Positions 38,151 to 46,347 of a DNA stretch of 64,000 nt are shown here, piece by piece (positions within the stretch are counted from its first letter, which is position 1; each line of letters opens with the position of its first letter). Under the pieces are notes generated by a model. That model did no database searches. It saw nothing but the letters and a program-made list of their open reading frames with translations, and was not told the DNA's origin. The position numbers were made by a program, and so were the translations under genes. The DNA is from Achromobacter ruhlandii (GTDB lineage: Bacteria > Pseudomonadota > Gammaproteobacteria > Burkholderiales > Burkholderiaceae_B): positions 124,001-188,000 of the forward strand of contig NZ_CADIJL010000002.1 in the NCBI RefSeq assembly GCF_902859695.1. The letters are read 5' to 3'.

Positions 38151-39851
38151 TCACCCGGCGTGTTCGATCACCAACTGCACCGACACCATCCCGTTCCACA
38201 CGTTCTGCTCCAGCCGGTAGGCCGCCTGGATGCGTTCGGGCAAGGACTGGTCGTGGCCGAACCAGATGGCGTCGAAGCGCTGCTGGCCGCGTTCGAGCGA
38301 CAGTTTCAGGTGCTTTTCGCCGACCAGGCGCTGGTTGCGCACCACGAATTCGTCCAGGAACAAAGGCGCGGCAAAACCCGCGCCCCAGACCTGCTGCTGC
38401 AGCAGGCCGGCGACTTCGGCGTTGGCGTACCCGGATTCGAGCGAGCCGTCGGTCTCGATGACCGGCTCGAAGCTGTCGCGTCCGGTCAGTTCGCGCACGG
38501 CGGCATCGAAGGCGGGGGCGAAGGCCGGGAAATCCTGGCGGCCCAGCGTCAGGCCGGCCGCCATGGCGTGGCCGCCGAACTTGCGGATCAGGTTGGGGTG
38601 GCGCTTGGACACCAGGTCGAGCACGTCGCGCAGGTGCACGTCGGGGATCGAACGGCCCGAGCCGCGGATCTCGTCGTCGCCGGCCGGCGCGAAGGCCAGG
38701 GTGGGGCGCCAGAATTTCTCTTTCAGGCGCGAGGCCACCAGGCCGACCACGCCCTGGTGCCAGCCCGGGTCGAACACGCAGACCGTGGCGCCGGGCGCGG
38801 CGTCGGGCGCTTCCATGGCGGCCAGCGCCTGCTCGCGCATCTCGGCCTCGATGGTGCGGCGCTCGCGGTTGATGTTGTCCAGCTCGCGCGCCATCTCCAG
38901 CGCCTGGGCCTCGTCGTCGGTGGTCAGGCAGGCGATGCCCAGGCTCATGTCGGCCAGGCGGCCGGCGGCGTTGATGCGCGGGCCCAGCGCAAAGCCCAGG
39001 TCGAAGCCGTTGGCGGCTCGCGGCTCGCGGCCCGCCACGGCGAACAGGGCGCGCAGGCCGGGCTGCAGGCGGCCGCTGCGCATGCGCTGCAGCCCCTGCG
39101 TCACCAGCAGGCGGTTGTTGGCGTCGAGCTTGACCACGTCGGCCACGGTGCCCAGCGCCACCAGGTCGGACAGCGCGTCCAGACGCGGCCCGCCATCGGG
39201 GGCGTAGACGCCGCGGCGGCGCAGCTCGGCGCGCAGCGCCAGCATCATGTAGAAGATGACGCCGACGCCGGCCAGGTTCTTGGACGGGAAGCCGCAGCCC
39301 GGTTGGTTCGGGTTGACGATGGCCAGGGCGTCCGGCAGCGTGTCGCCGGGCAGGTGGTGGTCGGTGATCACCACGCCGATGCCGGCGGCGTTGGCCGCGG
39401 CCACGCCGTCGACGCTGGCGATGCCGTTGTCCACGGTGATGATGATGTCGGGCTTGCCGGCGCGATGGCGGCAGGCCAGCTCGACCACGGCGGGCGACAG
39501 GCCGTAGCCGGTCTCGAAGCGGTTCGGCACCAGGAAGTCGACGTCGGCGCCCATGGCCGACAGGGCGCGCAGGCCGACGGCGCAGGCGGTGGCGCCGTCG
39601 CAGTCGTAGTCGGCCACGATCAGCAGTTTCTTGCCGGCCTGGATGGCGTCGGCCAGCACGCCGGCGGCGTGCGCCGAATGGGTCAGGCCGGCCGGTGGCA
39701 GCAGGGCGGGCCAGGCCAGCTTGGTCTGGTCGGGATGGGTGACGCCGCGCGCGGCCCACAGGCGCGCCAGCAGCGGGTGGATGCCCGAGGCTTCCAGGGC
39801 GTGGCAGGCGGCGAGGTCGGCGTGGCGGACGGTTAAGCGGGGTGAGACCAC
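38151..39851 (-). CDS. recJ: Single-stranded-DNA-specific exonuclease RecJ
   Basis: 566 residues. 5'-3' exonuclease of the DHH superfamily, used in RecF recombination and mismatch repair. Motifs: VADYDCDGATA (motif I), TVDNG, TDHHLPGDTLP (DHH), and the DHHA1 domain with GSGRSIPDVHLRDVL and KFGGHAMAAGL. Its start overlaps the end of the upstream RpfE-type gene by 19 bp, so they are co-translated. recJ near rpfE, prfB and lysS is a recurring order in proteobacteria; here prfB-lysS lies about 8 kb away across the MFS/autotransporter segment. Confidence 0.95.
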   Translation of the reverse strand: MVSPRLTVRHADLAACHALEASGIHPLLARLWAARGVTHPDQTKLAWPALLPPAGLTHSAHAAGVLADAIQAGKKLLIVADYDCDGATACAVGLRALSAMGADVDFLVPNRFETGYGLSPAVVELACRHRAGKPDIIITVDNGIASVDGVAAANAAGIGVVITDHHLPGDTLPDALAIVNPNQPGCGFPSKNLAGVGVIFYMMLALRAELRRRGVYAPDGGPRLDALSDLVALGTVADVVKLDANNRLLVTQGLQRMRSGRLQPGLRALFAVAGREPRAANGFDLGFALGPRINAAGRLADMSLGIACLTTDDEAQALEMARELDNINRERRTIEAEMREQALAAMEAPDAAPGATVCVFDPGWHQGVVGLVASRLKEKFWRPTLAFAPAGDDEIRGSGRSIPDVHLRDVLDLVSKRHPNLIRKFGGHAMAAGLTLGRQDFPAFAPAFDAAVRELTGRDSFEPVIETDGSLESGYANAEVAGLLQQQVWGAGFAAPLFLDEFVVRNQRLVGEKHLKLSLERGQQRFDAIWFGHDQSLPERIQAAYRLEQNVWNGMVSVQLVIEHAG

Positions 39852-40771
39852 CAGGCGCTCCAGTTTTTCTTGGGCGCGGGCAGCAAGCCGAGCAGGCCCC
39901 CGCGCGGTTTCAGGGTGAGGGTGGCGCTGCGATCGTCGCCCAGCAGCAGCAGTTCGGCAGGCTGGTCCGGCAGCCCCTTGGGGCCGGCCAGCGCTTGCAG
40001 GCGCTGCTCTAGCGCGGCCAGGGCGTCGAGCCAGGCGGCCCAGTCGCCGGCGCGTTGCGGGGTATCCAGTTCAGTCATGACCTGTTCCGGGCCGGCCGGG
40101 CGCATGGCCCACGGCGTGCCGCCGCCATACAGCCACAGGGCGTTGACGGGCGGCAGGCCGCGCGCGGCGCGCGATTCGTTGGCGGGATGCTCGTGCCAGG
40201 ACATCTGGATCTCGTTGAGCAGCCGACGCCAGGGCCGCGTTTCGGTATCCTGGCGCCACCAGTCGTTTAGGCGTTGGCCCGCCACCGCCAGCGGGCTGGC
40301 GGTCTGGGGCCGCAGGCCGTCCGGCAGGCGCAGGCGCCAGCGGGCGGCCGTCAACGGTTCGACGGCGAAGCCGGTGTCTACGAACAGCGGACGGGCGGTT
40401 TCCAGTAGGGCGGCGGTCTCGGTGTCGCGCAGGTCCATCTGGGCCGGGTCGAGGAGGGTGGCCTGGTCGGTGCCCAGGGCCAGGTGGACCAGTTCGGCCA
40501 GCCAGACGGGGCCGTCGCCGGCCTGGCCGCCGGCCAGCAGCGGGCCCAGTCCGGCGCCCGGCAGCAGGCCGGGTTCCGTGGCGTAGCCGGCCCGGCGCAG
40601 TTGCCAGGCTTCGAACGCGGTACAGCCCTGGGTACGGATGTCGTGGGCCTGGACCCGGGCGCTGCCGGCCTGCAGCCAGCGGTGCAGCGTGGGCGCGCGC
40701 TCGGGCAGCAGCTTGGCCAGTTCTGCGGCGACGGGAAGGGCGGGCAAGGCGCCCGGGATGACGATCAGCAT
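39833..40771 (-). CDS. RpfE-type conserved protein (phosphoglycerate-mutase-like annotation family)
   Basis: 312 residues, no signal peptide or membrane segment. The start MLIVIPGALP and the central RLNDWWRQD...LLNEIQMSWHEHPANESRAARGLPPVNALWLYGGGTPW segment match what I know of the RpfE-type family. That family lies beside recJ in Xanthomonas and many betaproteobacteria and is often labelled phosphoglycerate mutase. No phosphatase active site is evident, so an enzymatic role is doubtful. Overlap with recJ suggests a linked function. Confidence 0.6.
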   Translation of the reverse strand: MLIVIPGALPALPVAAELAKLLPERAPTLHRWLQAGSARVQAHDIRTQGCTAFEAWQLRRAGYATEPGLLPGAGLGPLLAGGQAGDGPVWLAELVHLALGTDQATLLDPAQMDLRDTETAALLETARPLFVDTGFAVEPLTAARWRLRLPDGLRPQTASPLAVAGQRLNDWWRQDTETRPWRRLLNEIQMSWHEHPANESRAARGLPPVNALWLYGGGTPWAMRPAGPEQVMTELDTPQRAGDWAAWLDALAALEQRLQALAGPKGLPDQPAELLLLGDDRSATLTLKPRGGLLGLLPAPKKNWSAWWSHPA

Positions 40772-40913
40772 GGCCGGGATTGTAGTCGCTGGCTGGACTC
40801 GGACCCAGGCCGGGAACTAAGCCCGGCCCCGGCTGCCATAGCTTGTCACGGCTTGTCTTCCATTCCCGCATTCCGGGGACGGTTTTGCGGCCGGTTAATG
40901 CCATAATGCGCTC

Positions 40914-42194
40914 GTGCTGAAAATACCCTACGAACTCTGGATCGGCGCCCGCTATGCCGGGCTGGCCCGCATCCGCCAGCGACGCGGCCGCCGCGATCGC
41001 TTCATCTCTTTCATCGCCGCCAGTTCCATGGCAGGCATCGCGCTGGGCGTCGCCGCCCTGATCGTGGTGCTGTCGGTCATGAACGGCTTCCAGAAAGAGG
41101 TCCGTGACCGCATGCTGTCGGTGCTGCCGCACATCGAGCTCTACATCCCGGGCGCCGCGCCCGAGCGGGTGCTGGAGCAGTGGCAGCAGTTTGCCGACGC
41201 CGCCAAGCGCAACCCCGAGGTCAAGGCCGGCGCGCCGTTCGTGGCGGCGCAGGGCATGCTGGTGCGCGGCCAGGCCCTGCGCGGGGTGCAGGTGCGGGGC
41301 ATCGACCCGGCCACCGAAGGCAACGTCTCGGACCTGCCGCGGCAGATGGTGGCGGGCAAGCTGACCGACCTGAAACCGGGCGGTTTCGGCGTGGTGCTGG
41401 GCAACGAGCTGGCCGACGGCATGGGCGTGAAGGTGGGCGACACCTTGCTGATGCTGGCGCCGCAGGGCTCCATCAGTCCGGCCGGCTTCGCGCCGCGCAT
41501 GCGCCAGTTCACCGTGGTCGGCGTGTTCTCGTCGGGCCACTACGAATACGATTCCTCGCTGGCCTTCGTCGACAACGACGATGCCGCCAAGGTCTTCCGC
41601 GAGAGCGGCACCGCCGGCGTGCGCCTGCGCATCGCCGACATGCAGAAGGCGCCCGAGGTGGCGGCCGAGCTGCGCAACGTGCTGCCGCCTTACATCATGG
41701 CGAGCGACTGGTCGCGCAACAACCGCACCTGGTTCGCCGCGGTGCAGACCGAAAAGCGCATGATGTTCCTGATCCTGGCGCTGATCGTCGCGGTGGCCGC
41801 GTTCAACCTGCTGTCGTCGCTGGTGATGGCGGTCAAGGACAAGCAATCGGACATCGCCATCCTGCGCACGCTGGGCGCGGGGCCGGGCGAAGTGGCGCGC
41901 ATCTTCCTGGTGCAGGGCGCGCTGATCGGCGTCATCGGCACCCTGCTGGGCGTGGCCGGCGGCATCCTGATCGCCTACAACGTCGACGTGATCGTGCCGT
42001 TCATCGAGCGTCTGCTGGGCGTGCATTTCCTGCCGCGCGAGATCTATTTCATCAGCGCCTTGCCGTCCGACCCGCAGGTGGGCGACATCGTGACCATCGG
42101 CGTGACGTCCCTGGTGCTGTCGCTGCTGGCGACCTTGTATCCCAGCTGGCGCGCTTCGCGCCTGCAACCCGCACAGGTGCTGCGCCATGATTGA
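40914..42194 (+). CDS. lolC: Lipoprotein-releasing ABC transporter permease LolC/LolE
   Basis: 426 residues from GTG. The inner-membrane subunit of LolCDE extracts lipoproteins for the outer membrane. One N-terminal membrane segment with the family stretch SSMAGIALGVAALIVVLSVMNGFQKEVRDRML, a large periplasmic domain (about 60-265), then three C-terminal segments of FtsX type ending PSWRASRLQPAQVLRHD. Only one permease gene precedes lolD, so the transporter is probably the LolF-type or homodimeric form of many betaproteobacteria, unless a second permease lies elsewhere. Confidence 0.9.
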   Translation: MLKIPYELWIGARYAGLARIRQRRGRRDRFISFIAASSMAGIALGVAALIVVLSVMNGFQKEVRDRMLSVLPHIELYIPGAAPERVLEQWQQFADAAKRNPEVKAGAPFVAAQGMLVRGQALRGVQVRGIDPATEGNVSDLPRQMVAGKLTDLKPGGFGVVLGNELADGMGVKVGDTLLMLAPQGSISPAGFAPRMRQFTVVGVFSSGHYEYDSSLAFVDNDDAAKVFRESGTAGVRLRIADMQKAPEVAAELRNVLPPYIMASDWSRNNRTWFAAVQTEKRMMFLILALIVAVAAFNLLSSLVMAVKDKQSDIAILRTLGAGPGEVARIFLVQGALIGVIGTLLGVAGGILIAYNVDVIVPFIERLLGVHFLPREIYFISALPSDPQVGDIVTIGVTSLVLSLLATLYPSWRASRLQPAQVLRHD

Positions 42195-42876
42195 TTCCCT
42201 GTCTCCGGCGCTGCAGGCCGACAACCTCGTCAAGGTCTACGACGAAGGGCCGGCCCGCATCGAGGTGCTGAGCAATGTCAGCCTGAGCGTGGCGCGCGGC
42301 GAGATGGTCGCCATCGTCGGCGCGTCCGGTTCCGGCAAGAGCACGCTGCTGCACATCCTGGGTCTGCTGGACGTGCCCACCAGCGGTTCGGTGTCGGTCG
42401 ACGGCCAGTTGGCCGTGGGGCTGTCCGAGGCCAGGAAGAGCCAGGTGCGCAATCGCAGCCTGGGCTTCGTTTATCAGTTCCACCACCTGCTGCCGGAATT
42501 CTCGGCGCTGGACAACGTCGCCATGCCGCTGATCGTGCGCCGCGAGAACCGCGACAAGGCCCGCGAAGCGGCGCGCGAGGTGCTGGGCCTGGTCGGCCTG
42601 GCGGCGCGCGAAGGCCATTATCCGGGCCAGCTGTCGGGCGGCGAACGCCAGCGCGTGGCGCTGGCGCGCGCGCTGGTGACGCGGCCGGTGTGCGTGCTGG
42701 CCGACGAACCCACCGGCAACCTGGACCGCCACACCGCGCATAACATGTTCGAACTGTTGACCCGTGTCAACCGCGAGTCGGGCACGGCATTTGCGATCGT
42801 GACCCACGATCCCGAGCTGGCGGCGCGCGCCGACCGCCAGCTGCTGATGGAAAACGGCCGGCTGGTCTCGGGCTGA
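42187..42876 (+). CDS. lolD: Lipoprotein-releasing ABC transporter ATPase LolD
   Basis: 229 residues. Walker A GASGSGKS, Q-loop FVYQFHHLLPEFSALDNV (LolD signature region), LSGGERQRVALARAL, Walker B VLADEPTGNLD and switch His in IVTHDPEL. Overlaps lolC by 8 bp, so the two are translationally coupled. It powers lipoprotein release to LolA. Confidence 0.94.
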   Translation: MIDSLSPALQADNLVKVYDEGPARIEVLSNVSLSVARGEMVAIVGASGSGKSTLLHILGLLDVPTSGSVSVDGQLAVGLSEARKSQVRNRSLGFVYQFHHLLPEFSALDNVAMPLIVRRENRDKAREAAREVLGLVGLAAREGHYPGQLSGGERQRVALARALVTRPVCVLADEPTGNLDRHTAHNMFELLTRVNRESGTAFAIVTHDPELAARADRQLLMENGRLVSG

Positions 42877-42947
42877 CGCCCGCGGCCGGTCCGTGGGCCG
42901 GGCGGCGCGATGATTGTGCAGGAAACCCGGGCAAGGAGGCCGCGCCC

Positions 42948-43763
42948 ATGCTGATCGACACCCATTGCCACCTGGACGCCGCCGAGTTCGATACCGATCG
43001 TAGCGAGGTCATCGGACACGCGCTTGAAGCCGGCGTCCAGGCCATCGTCATCCCCGCCGTTGAACGGGCCAATTTTGCCGTCGTGCGGGAGCTTGCCGGG
43101 CAGGTGGCCGGCGGCGCCTACGCGCTGGGCATCCATCCTCTTTATGTGCAGCGCGCCGACGATGCCGATCTGGATGCCCTGCGCGACGCCATCCGGCAGT
43201 CGCTGGGCGATCCCCGTTTCGTCGCCATCGGCGAGATCGGGCTGGATTTCTTCGTGCCGGAAATCGCCTCGGGCGAACCGCGCGCGCGGCAGGAACGTTT
43301 CTACGCCGCCCAACTGGCCATGGCGGCGGAATTCAAGCTGCCGGTGCTGCTGCATGTGCGCAAGTCGCAGGACATCCTGCTGAAGTACCTGCGGCGCCAC
43401 GAGCGTATCGGCGGCATCGCGCATGCCTTCAATGGCAGCGCCCAGCAGGCCCAGGCCTTTGTCGAGCAAGGCTTCGCGCTGGGGCTGGGCGGGGCCATGA
43501 CCTACGAGCGGGCATTGCAGATCCGCCGCCACGCCACCGACGTCGACCTGCGCCACCTGGTGCTGGAGACCGACGCGCCGGATATCCCCCCGGCCTGGCT
43601 GCATCCGCCGCAGCGGCGCAACCGGCCTGGCGAGCTGGCCCGCATCGCCCAGGTGCTGGCCGGACTGCGCGGTATCACGCCGGCGCAGGTGGCGCAGGCG
43701 ACCACGGCCAATGCGCTGCGGGTGTTGCCGCGGCTGTCGGCCGCGATCCTGGCCGACGACTGA
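42948..43763 (+). CDS. TatD-family metal-dependent hydrolase
   Basis: 271 residues, amidohydrolase-like TIM barrel. Metal ligands are visible as MLIDTHCHLD (HxH), GEIGLDFF, LLHVRKSQD, AHAFNGS and VLETDAPDIPP. Family members act as 3'-5' DNases, or on D-aminoacyl-tRNA-like or other substrates; this copy resembles the YjjV/YcfH group. It lies 71 bp after lolD on the same strand and ends directly before the 14-bp repeat array. Confidence 0.88.
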   Translation: MLIDTHCHLDAAEFDTDRSEVIGHALEAGVQAIVIPAVERANFAVVRELAGQVAGGAYALGIHPLYVQRADDADLDALRDAIRQSLGDPRFVAIGEIGLDFFVPEIASGEPRARQERFYAAQLAMAAEFKLPVLLHVRKSQDILLKYLRRHERIGGIAHAFNGSAQQAQAFVEQGFALGLGGAMTYERALQIRRHATDVDLRHLVLETDAPDIPPAWLHPPQRRNRPGELARIAQVLAGLRGITPAQVAQATTANALRVLPRLSAAILADD

Positions 43764-43769
43764 TGCCGG

Positions 43770-44021
43770 GCGACCGCTCACCGACGCCCTATGCCGGGCG
43801 ACTGCTCATTGACCACTGATCATTGGCGCCTGATCCCCGACGCCTGATCCCTGGCGACTGCTCAACGGCGACTGCTCGCCGACGTCTGATCCGGGGCGGC
43901 AGATCACCGGCGACCGATCACCTGCGACCGATCACCTGCGACCGATCACCGACGACCGATCACCGACGACGGGTCCCCGACGATCGATTCCCGACGACGG
44001 ATTCCCGACGACTGGCGAAGC
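43770..44021. repeat. Array of 18 in-register 14-bp repeats (minisatellite)
   Basis: Seventeen complete 14-bp units plus a partial one follow each other with no insertion or deletion. The approximate consensus is RCGACCGATCACCG. The best copies are the four at 43910-43965 (GCGACCGATCACCT twice, then GCGACCGATCACCG and ACGACCGATCACCG). GATC is in register in nine units. The array fills almost exactly the gap between the convergent tatD-like and sensor-kinase genes. A period of 14 is not a coding period. No spacers are present, so it is not a CRISPR. Confidence 0.9.
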
Positions 44022-44031
44022 GCCGCGCGGG

Positions 44032-45429
44032 TCAGGCGGCCATGCGCGGCAGTTCGATGCGCACGCTCAGCCCGCGCGGCGCGACGTTGCGCGCCGAAAT
44101 GCGACCCTTGTGGGCCGCCACGGCGGCCCGCGCGATGCTCAGGCCCAGCCCGGCGCCGCCGTGGGGCGTGCCGGCGGCCGGGGCGCCCTGGTAGAACGGC
44201 TCGAACAGGTAGGCCAGTTCCTTTTCCGGCACGCCGGGCCCGTTGTCCTCGATTTCCAGGCAGGCTTCGCCGGCGTCGGCCAGCAGGCGCACCTGGATCG
44301 CGCCGCCCGCCGGCGCGAAACGCAGGGCGTTGCGCAGGATGTTTTCGATGGCGCTGGCCAGGCTGTCGCGGTCGGCCGCGATGCGCAGCGGCGGCGGACG
44401 GTGCCAACCGATGGCGATCTGGCGTTCGCCGGCCTCGAAGCGCGCATCCTGCACCACGTCGTCGACCACGTCCGCCAGGTCCAGCGTTTCGGTGGGCAGG
44501 GGCAGGGCGCCCATGCGCGCCAGCCGCAGGGTGCTGCCCACCAGGGTGTCCAGGCGCTCGCATTCGCGTTCCATACGGTCCAGCTGCAGGTCCTGGCGCT
44601 CGTCCTTGCGGCGCGCCAGTTCCACGCCCAGGCGCAGCCGCGCCAGCGGCGAGCGCAGTTCGTGGGCGATGTTGCGCAGCAGTTGCTCGCGCGTATCGAC
44701 CAGCGCTTGCAGGCGGCCGGCCATGGCGTCGAAGTCGCGCGCCAGCAGGCCCAGTTCGTCCTGGCGCCGCGACAGCGCGCCGGGGGTGCGGGTGTCGAGC
44801 CGGCCGGCGGCCAGGGCGCGCGCGGCGCCGCGCATTTGGTCCAGCGGCGCGGCCACGTGGCGCGTCAGCGCCCAGCAGAAGGGGGCGGTGATGGCCAGCG
44901 CGAACAGCAGCAGGCCCAGCGCCACCGGCGTCAGTCCCAGCACTTCCCAGTGCGAGGAGTCGAACGGCAGGAACAGCATCAGCAATTCACGGTTATCCGG
45001 CAATGTCAGCAATTGCGGATCCCACCATGACACGCGCACCGCGGCCGGATCGGCGGGGACGTCGATGGAGGCGGCGATCAGGCCCGGATCGGGCGCGGCG
45101 CGGAAGGCCGCGAGCCAGTCGTCCAGGCGGGTCGGCAACCGGCGGCCGAGGATGTCGCGGTCGTGCGTGTCGACGATATAAATCTTGAGCGCCGAATAGC
45201 GCGCGTCCATGGCCTCGACCCAGCGCCGCAGGCCGTCAGCGCCTTCGCCGCGGGCGATCTGGGCCGCGTCGCGAGTGAGGTTGCCGGGGTTCAGGCCGTC
45301 GAGCGAATCGACGCGGTACCAGGCCACCGCGGCGGTCAGCATCATGCCGCAGACCGTGATGACGGCCATCGCGCCCCAGAAGGTCAGGAAGGCGCGCCAG
45401 AACAGGGAGCGGACGGGCAGCCAGCGCAT
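44032..45429 (-). CDS. Two-component sensor histidine kinase, CpxA-like
   Basis: 465 residues. Transmembrane segments at about 12-36 and 170-190 flank a periplasmic sensor domain; a HAMP linker (TRHVAAPLDQMRGAARALAAGRLDTRTP) follows. The H-box is LRNIAHELRSPLARLRLGVE (His about 255), then N-box ENILRNALRFAP, G1 IEDNGPGVP and G2 GGAGLGLSIAR. The HAMP/H-box arrangement resembles CpxA. The start is the ATG at 45429, which overlaps the regulator stop (ATGA). A much longer antisense frame runs on upstream but is a shadow of neighbouring genes. Confidence 0.88.
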   Translation of the reverse strand: MRWLPVRSLFWRAFLTFWGAMAVITVCGMMLTAAVAWYRVDSLDGLNPGNLTRDAAQIARGEGADGLRRWVEAMDARYSALKIYIVDTHDRDILGRRLPTRLDDWLAAFRAAPDPGLIAASIDVPADPAAVRVSWWDPQLLTLPDNRELLMLFLPFDSSHWEVLGLTPVALGLLLFALAITAPFCWALTRHVAAPLDQMRGAARALAAGRLDTRTPGALSRRQDELGLLARDFDAMAGRLQALVDTREQLLRNIAHELRSPLARLRLGVELARRKDERQDLQLDRMERECERLDTLVGSTLRLARMGALPLPTETLDLADVVDDVVQDARFEAGERQIAIGWHRPPPLRIAADRDSLASAIENILRNALRFAPAGGAIQVRLLADAGEACLEIEDNGPGVPEKELAYLFEPFYQGAPAAGTPHGGAGLGLSIARAAVAAHKGRISARNVAPRGLSVRIELPRMAA

Positions 45430-46124
45430 CAGGCCGCGCCGGCCAGGACGTAGCCCAGTCCGCGCAGGTTGCGGATGGCGGGCGCGTCGGCGGCCTGGTC
45501 CAGCTGCAGTTTCTTGCGCAGGCTGCTGATGTGGGTGTCGATGCTGCGGTCGTAGCGTTCGGCGGCGCGGCCCAGCGCGTACAGGCTGATCTGTTCGCGT
45601 GGCACCACCTGGCCGGGGGCGCGCATCAGGATTTCGAGGATGCGCTGTTCGGCGCCGGTCAGCAGCACTTCCTGCTCGCCCAGGCGGGCGCGGCCGCTGG
45701 CGGCGTCCAGCGATAGCGCGCCGACGTTCAGCTCGGGCGGGGAGGGGGCGGGCTTTTCCTCGAAGCGGCGCAGCACGGCGCCGATGCGGGCCTTGAGTTC
45801 GCGCGGACCGAAGGGCTTGGCCAGGTAGTCGTCCGCGCCCAGTTCGAGTCCCAGCACCCTGTCGGTTTCGCCGCCGTGGGCGGTGAACATGATGACGGGG
45901 CGGCGCGAGTGGCGGCGCAGATGGCGCAGCAGATCGAGGCCGCTGCCGTCCGGCAGCATCAGGTCGAGCAGCACCAGGTCGAAGCAATCTTGCATTGCAA
46001 GTGGCAGACCTTGGGCGTTGTTGTGCGCCAGGGTCAGTTCGATGTGGCCGGGCTCTAGGTACTCGCGCAGCATCAATGCCAGGTCGACGTCGTCGTCGAT
46101 CAACAGGATGCGGCGCGTGGCCAT
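45429..46124 (-). CDS. Two-component response regulator, OmpR/CpxR-like
   Basis: 231 residues. Receiver domain with acidic cluster IDDDVD (about 9-14), phospho-acceptor D54 (LVLLDLMLPDGSG), T81 and K103 (LAKPF); then an OmpR winged helix (TGAEQRILEILMRAPGQVVPRE...RSIDTHISSLRKKL). VLGLELGADDYLAKPF is CpxR-like. The ATG at 46124 is chosen; an in-frame ATG 18 bp upstream is an alternative. Just upstream, GTAAA-N6-GGAAA (46214-46229) is a loose CpxR-box-like pair and may mark autoregulation. Confidence 0.88.
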   Translation of the reverse strand: MATRRILLIDDDVDLALMLREYLEPGHIELTLAHNNAQGLPLAMQDCFDLVLLDLMLPDGSGLDLLRHLRRHSRRPVIMFTAHGGETDRVLGLELGADDYLAKPFGPRELKARIGAVLRRFEEKPAPSPPELNVGALSLDAASGRARLGEQEVLLTGAEQRILEILMRAPGQVVPREQISLYALGRAAERYDRSIDTHISSLRKKLQLDQAADAPAIRNLRGLGYVLAGAA

Positions 46125-46265
46125 GGGAGTAGGTATGGGCATGCGCTTGGGTGCTGTTGCCACGGCAGCATAGCGGGTCGCCGGCGGCAGAAGTGTCAAG
46201 AAGTGCGAAGAAAGTAAAAGTTGCGGAAAGCGTGTTGCAGCTCACGGTTTGCCTCAATTCTAATA

Positions 46266-46280
46266 TGAGAATAGTTTTCA
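46266..46280 (+). promoter_or_regulatory. Fur box upstream of the catecholate receptor operon
   Basis: TGAGAATAGTTTTCA fits the 7-1-7 Fur core TGAnAATnATTnTCA with one mismatch in the fixed positions. It lies in an AT-rich stretch about 68 bp before the receptor start. Iron repression of the downstream uptake operon is expected. Confidence 0.8.
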
Positions 46281-46347
46281 TTAAAAATTGAAGCGGACAG
46301 GGCGGCGCGCGGGGCGCGGCCCTTCCGGGACGGGAGAGTCTGAAATC

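Noticed and set aside
43770-44021. CRISPR-like array
   Set aside because: Units are contiguous 14-bp repeats without spacers and no cas gene is near.
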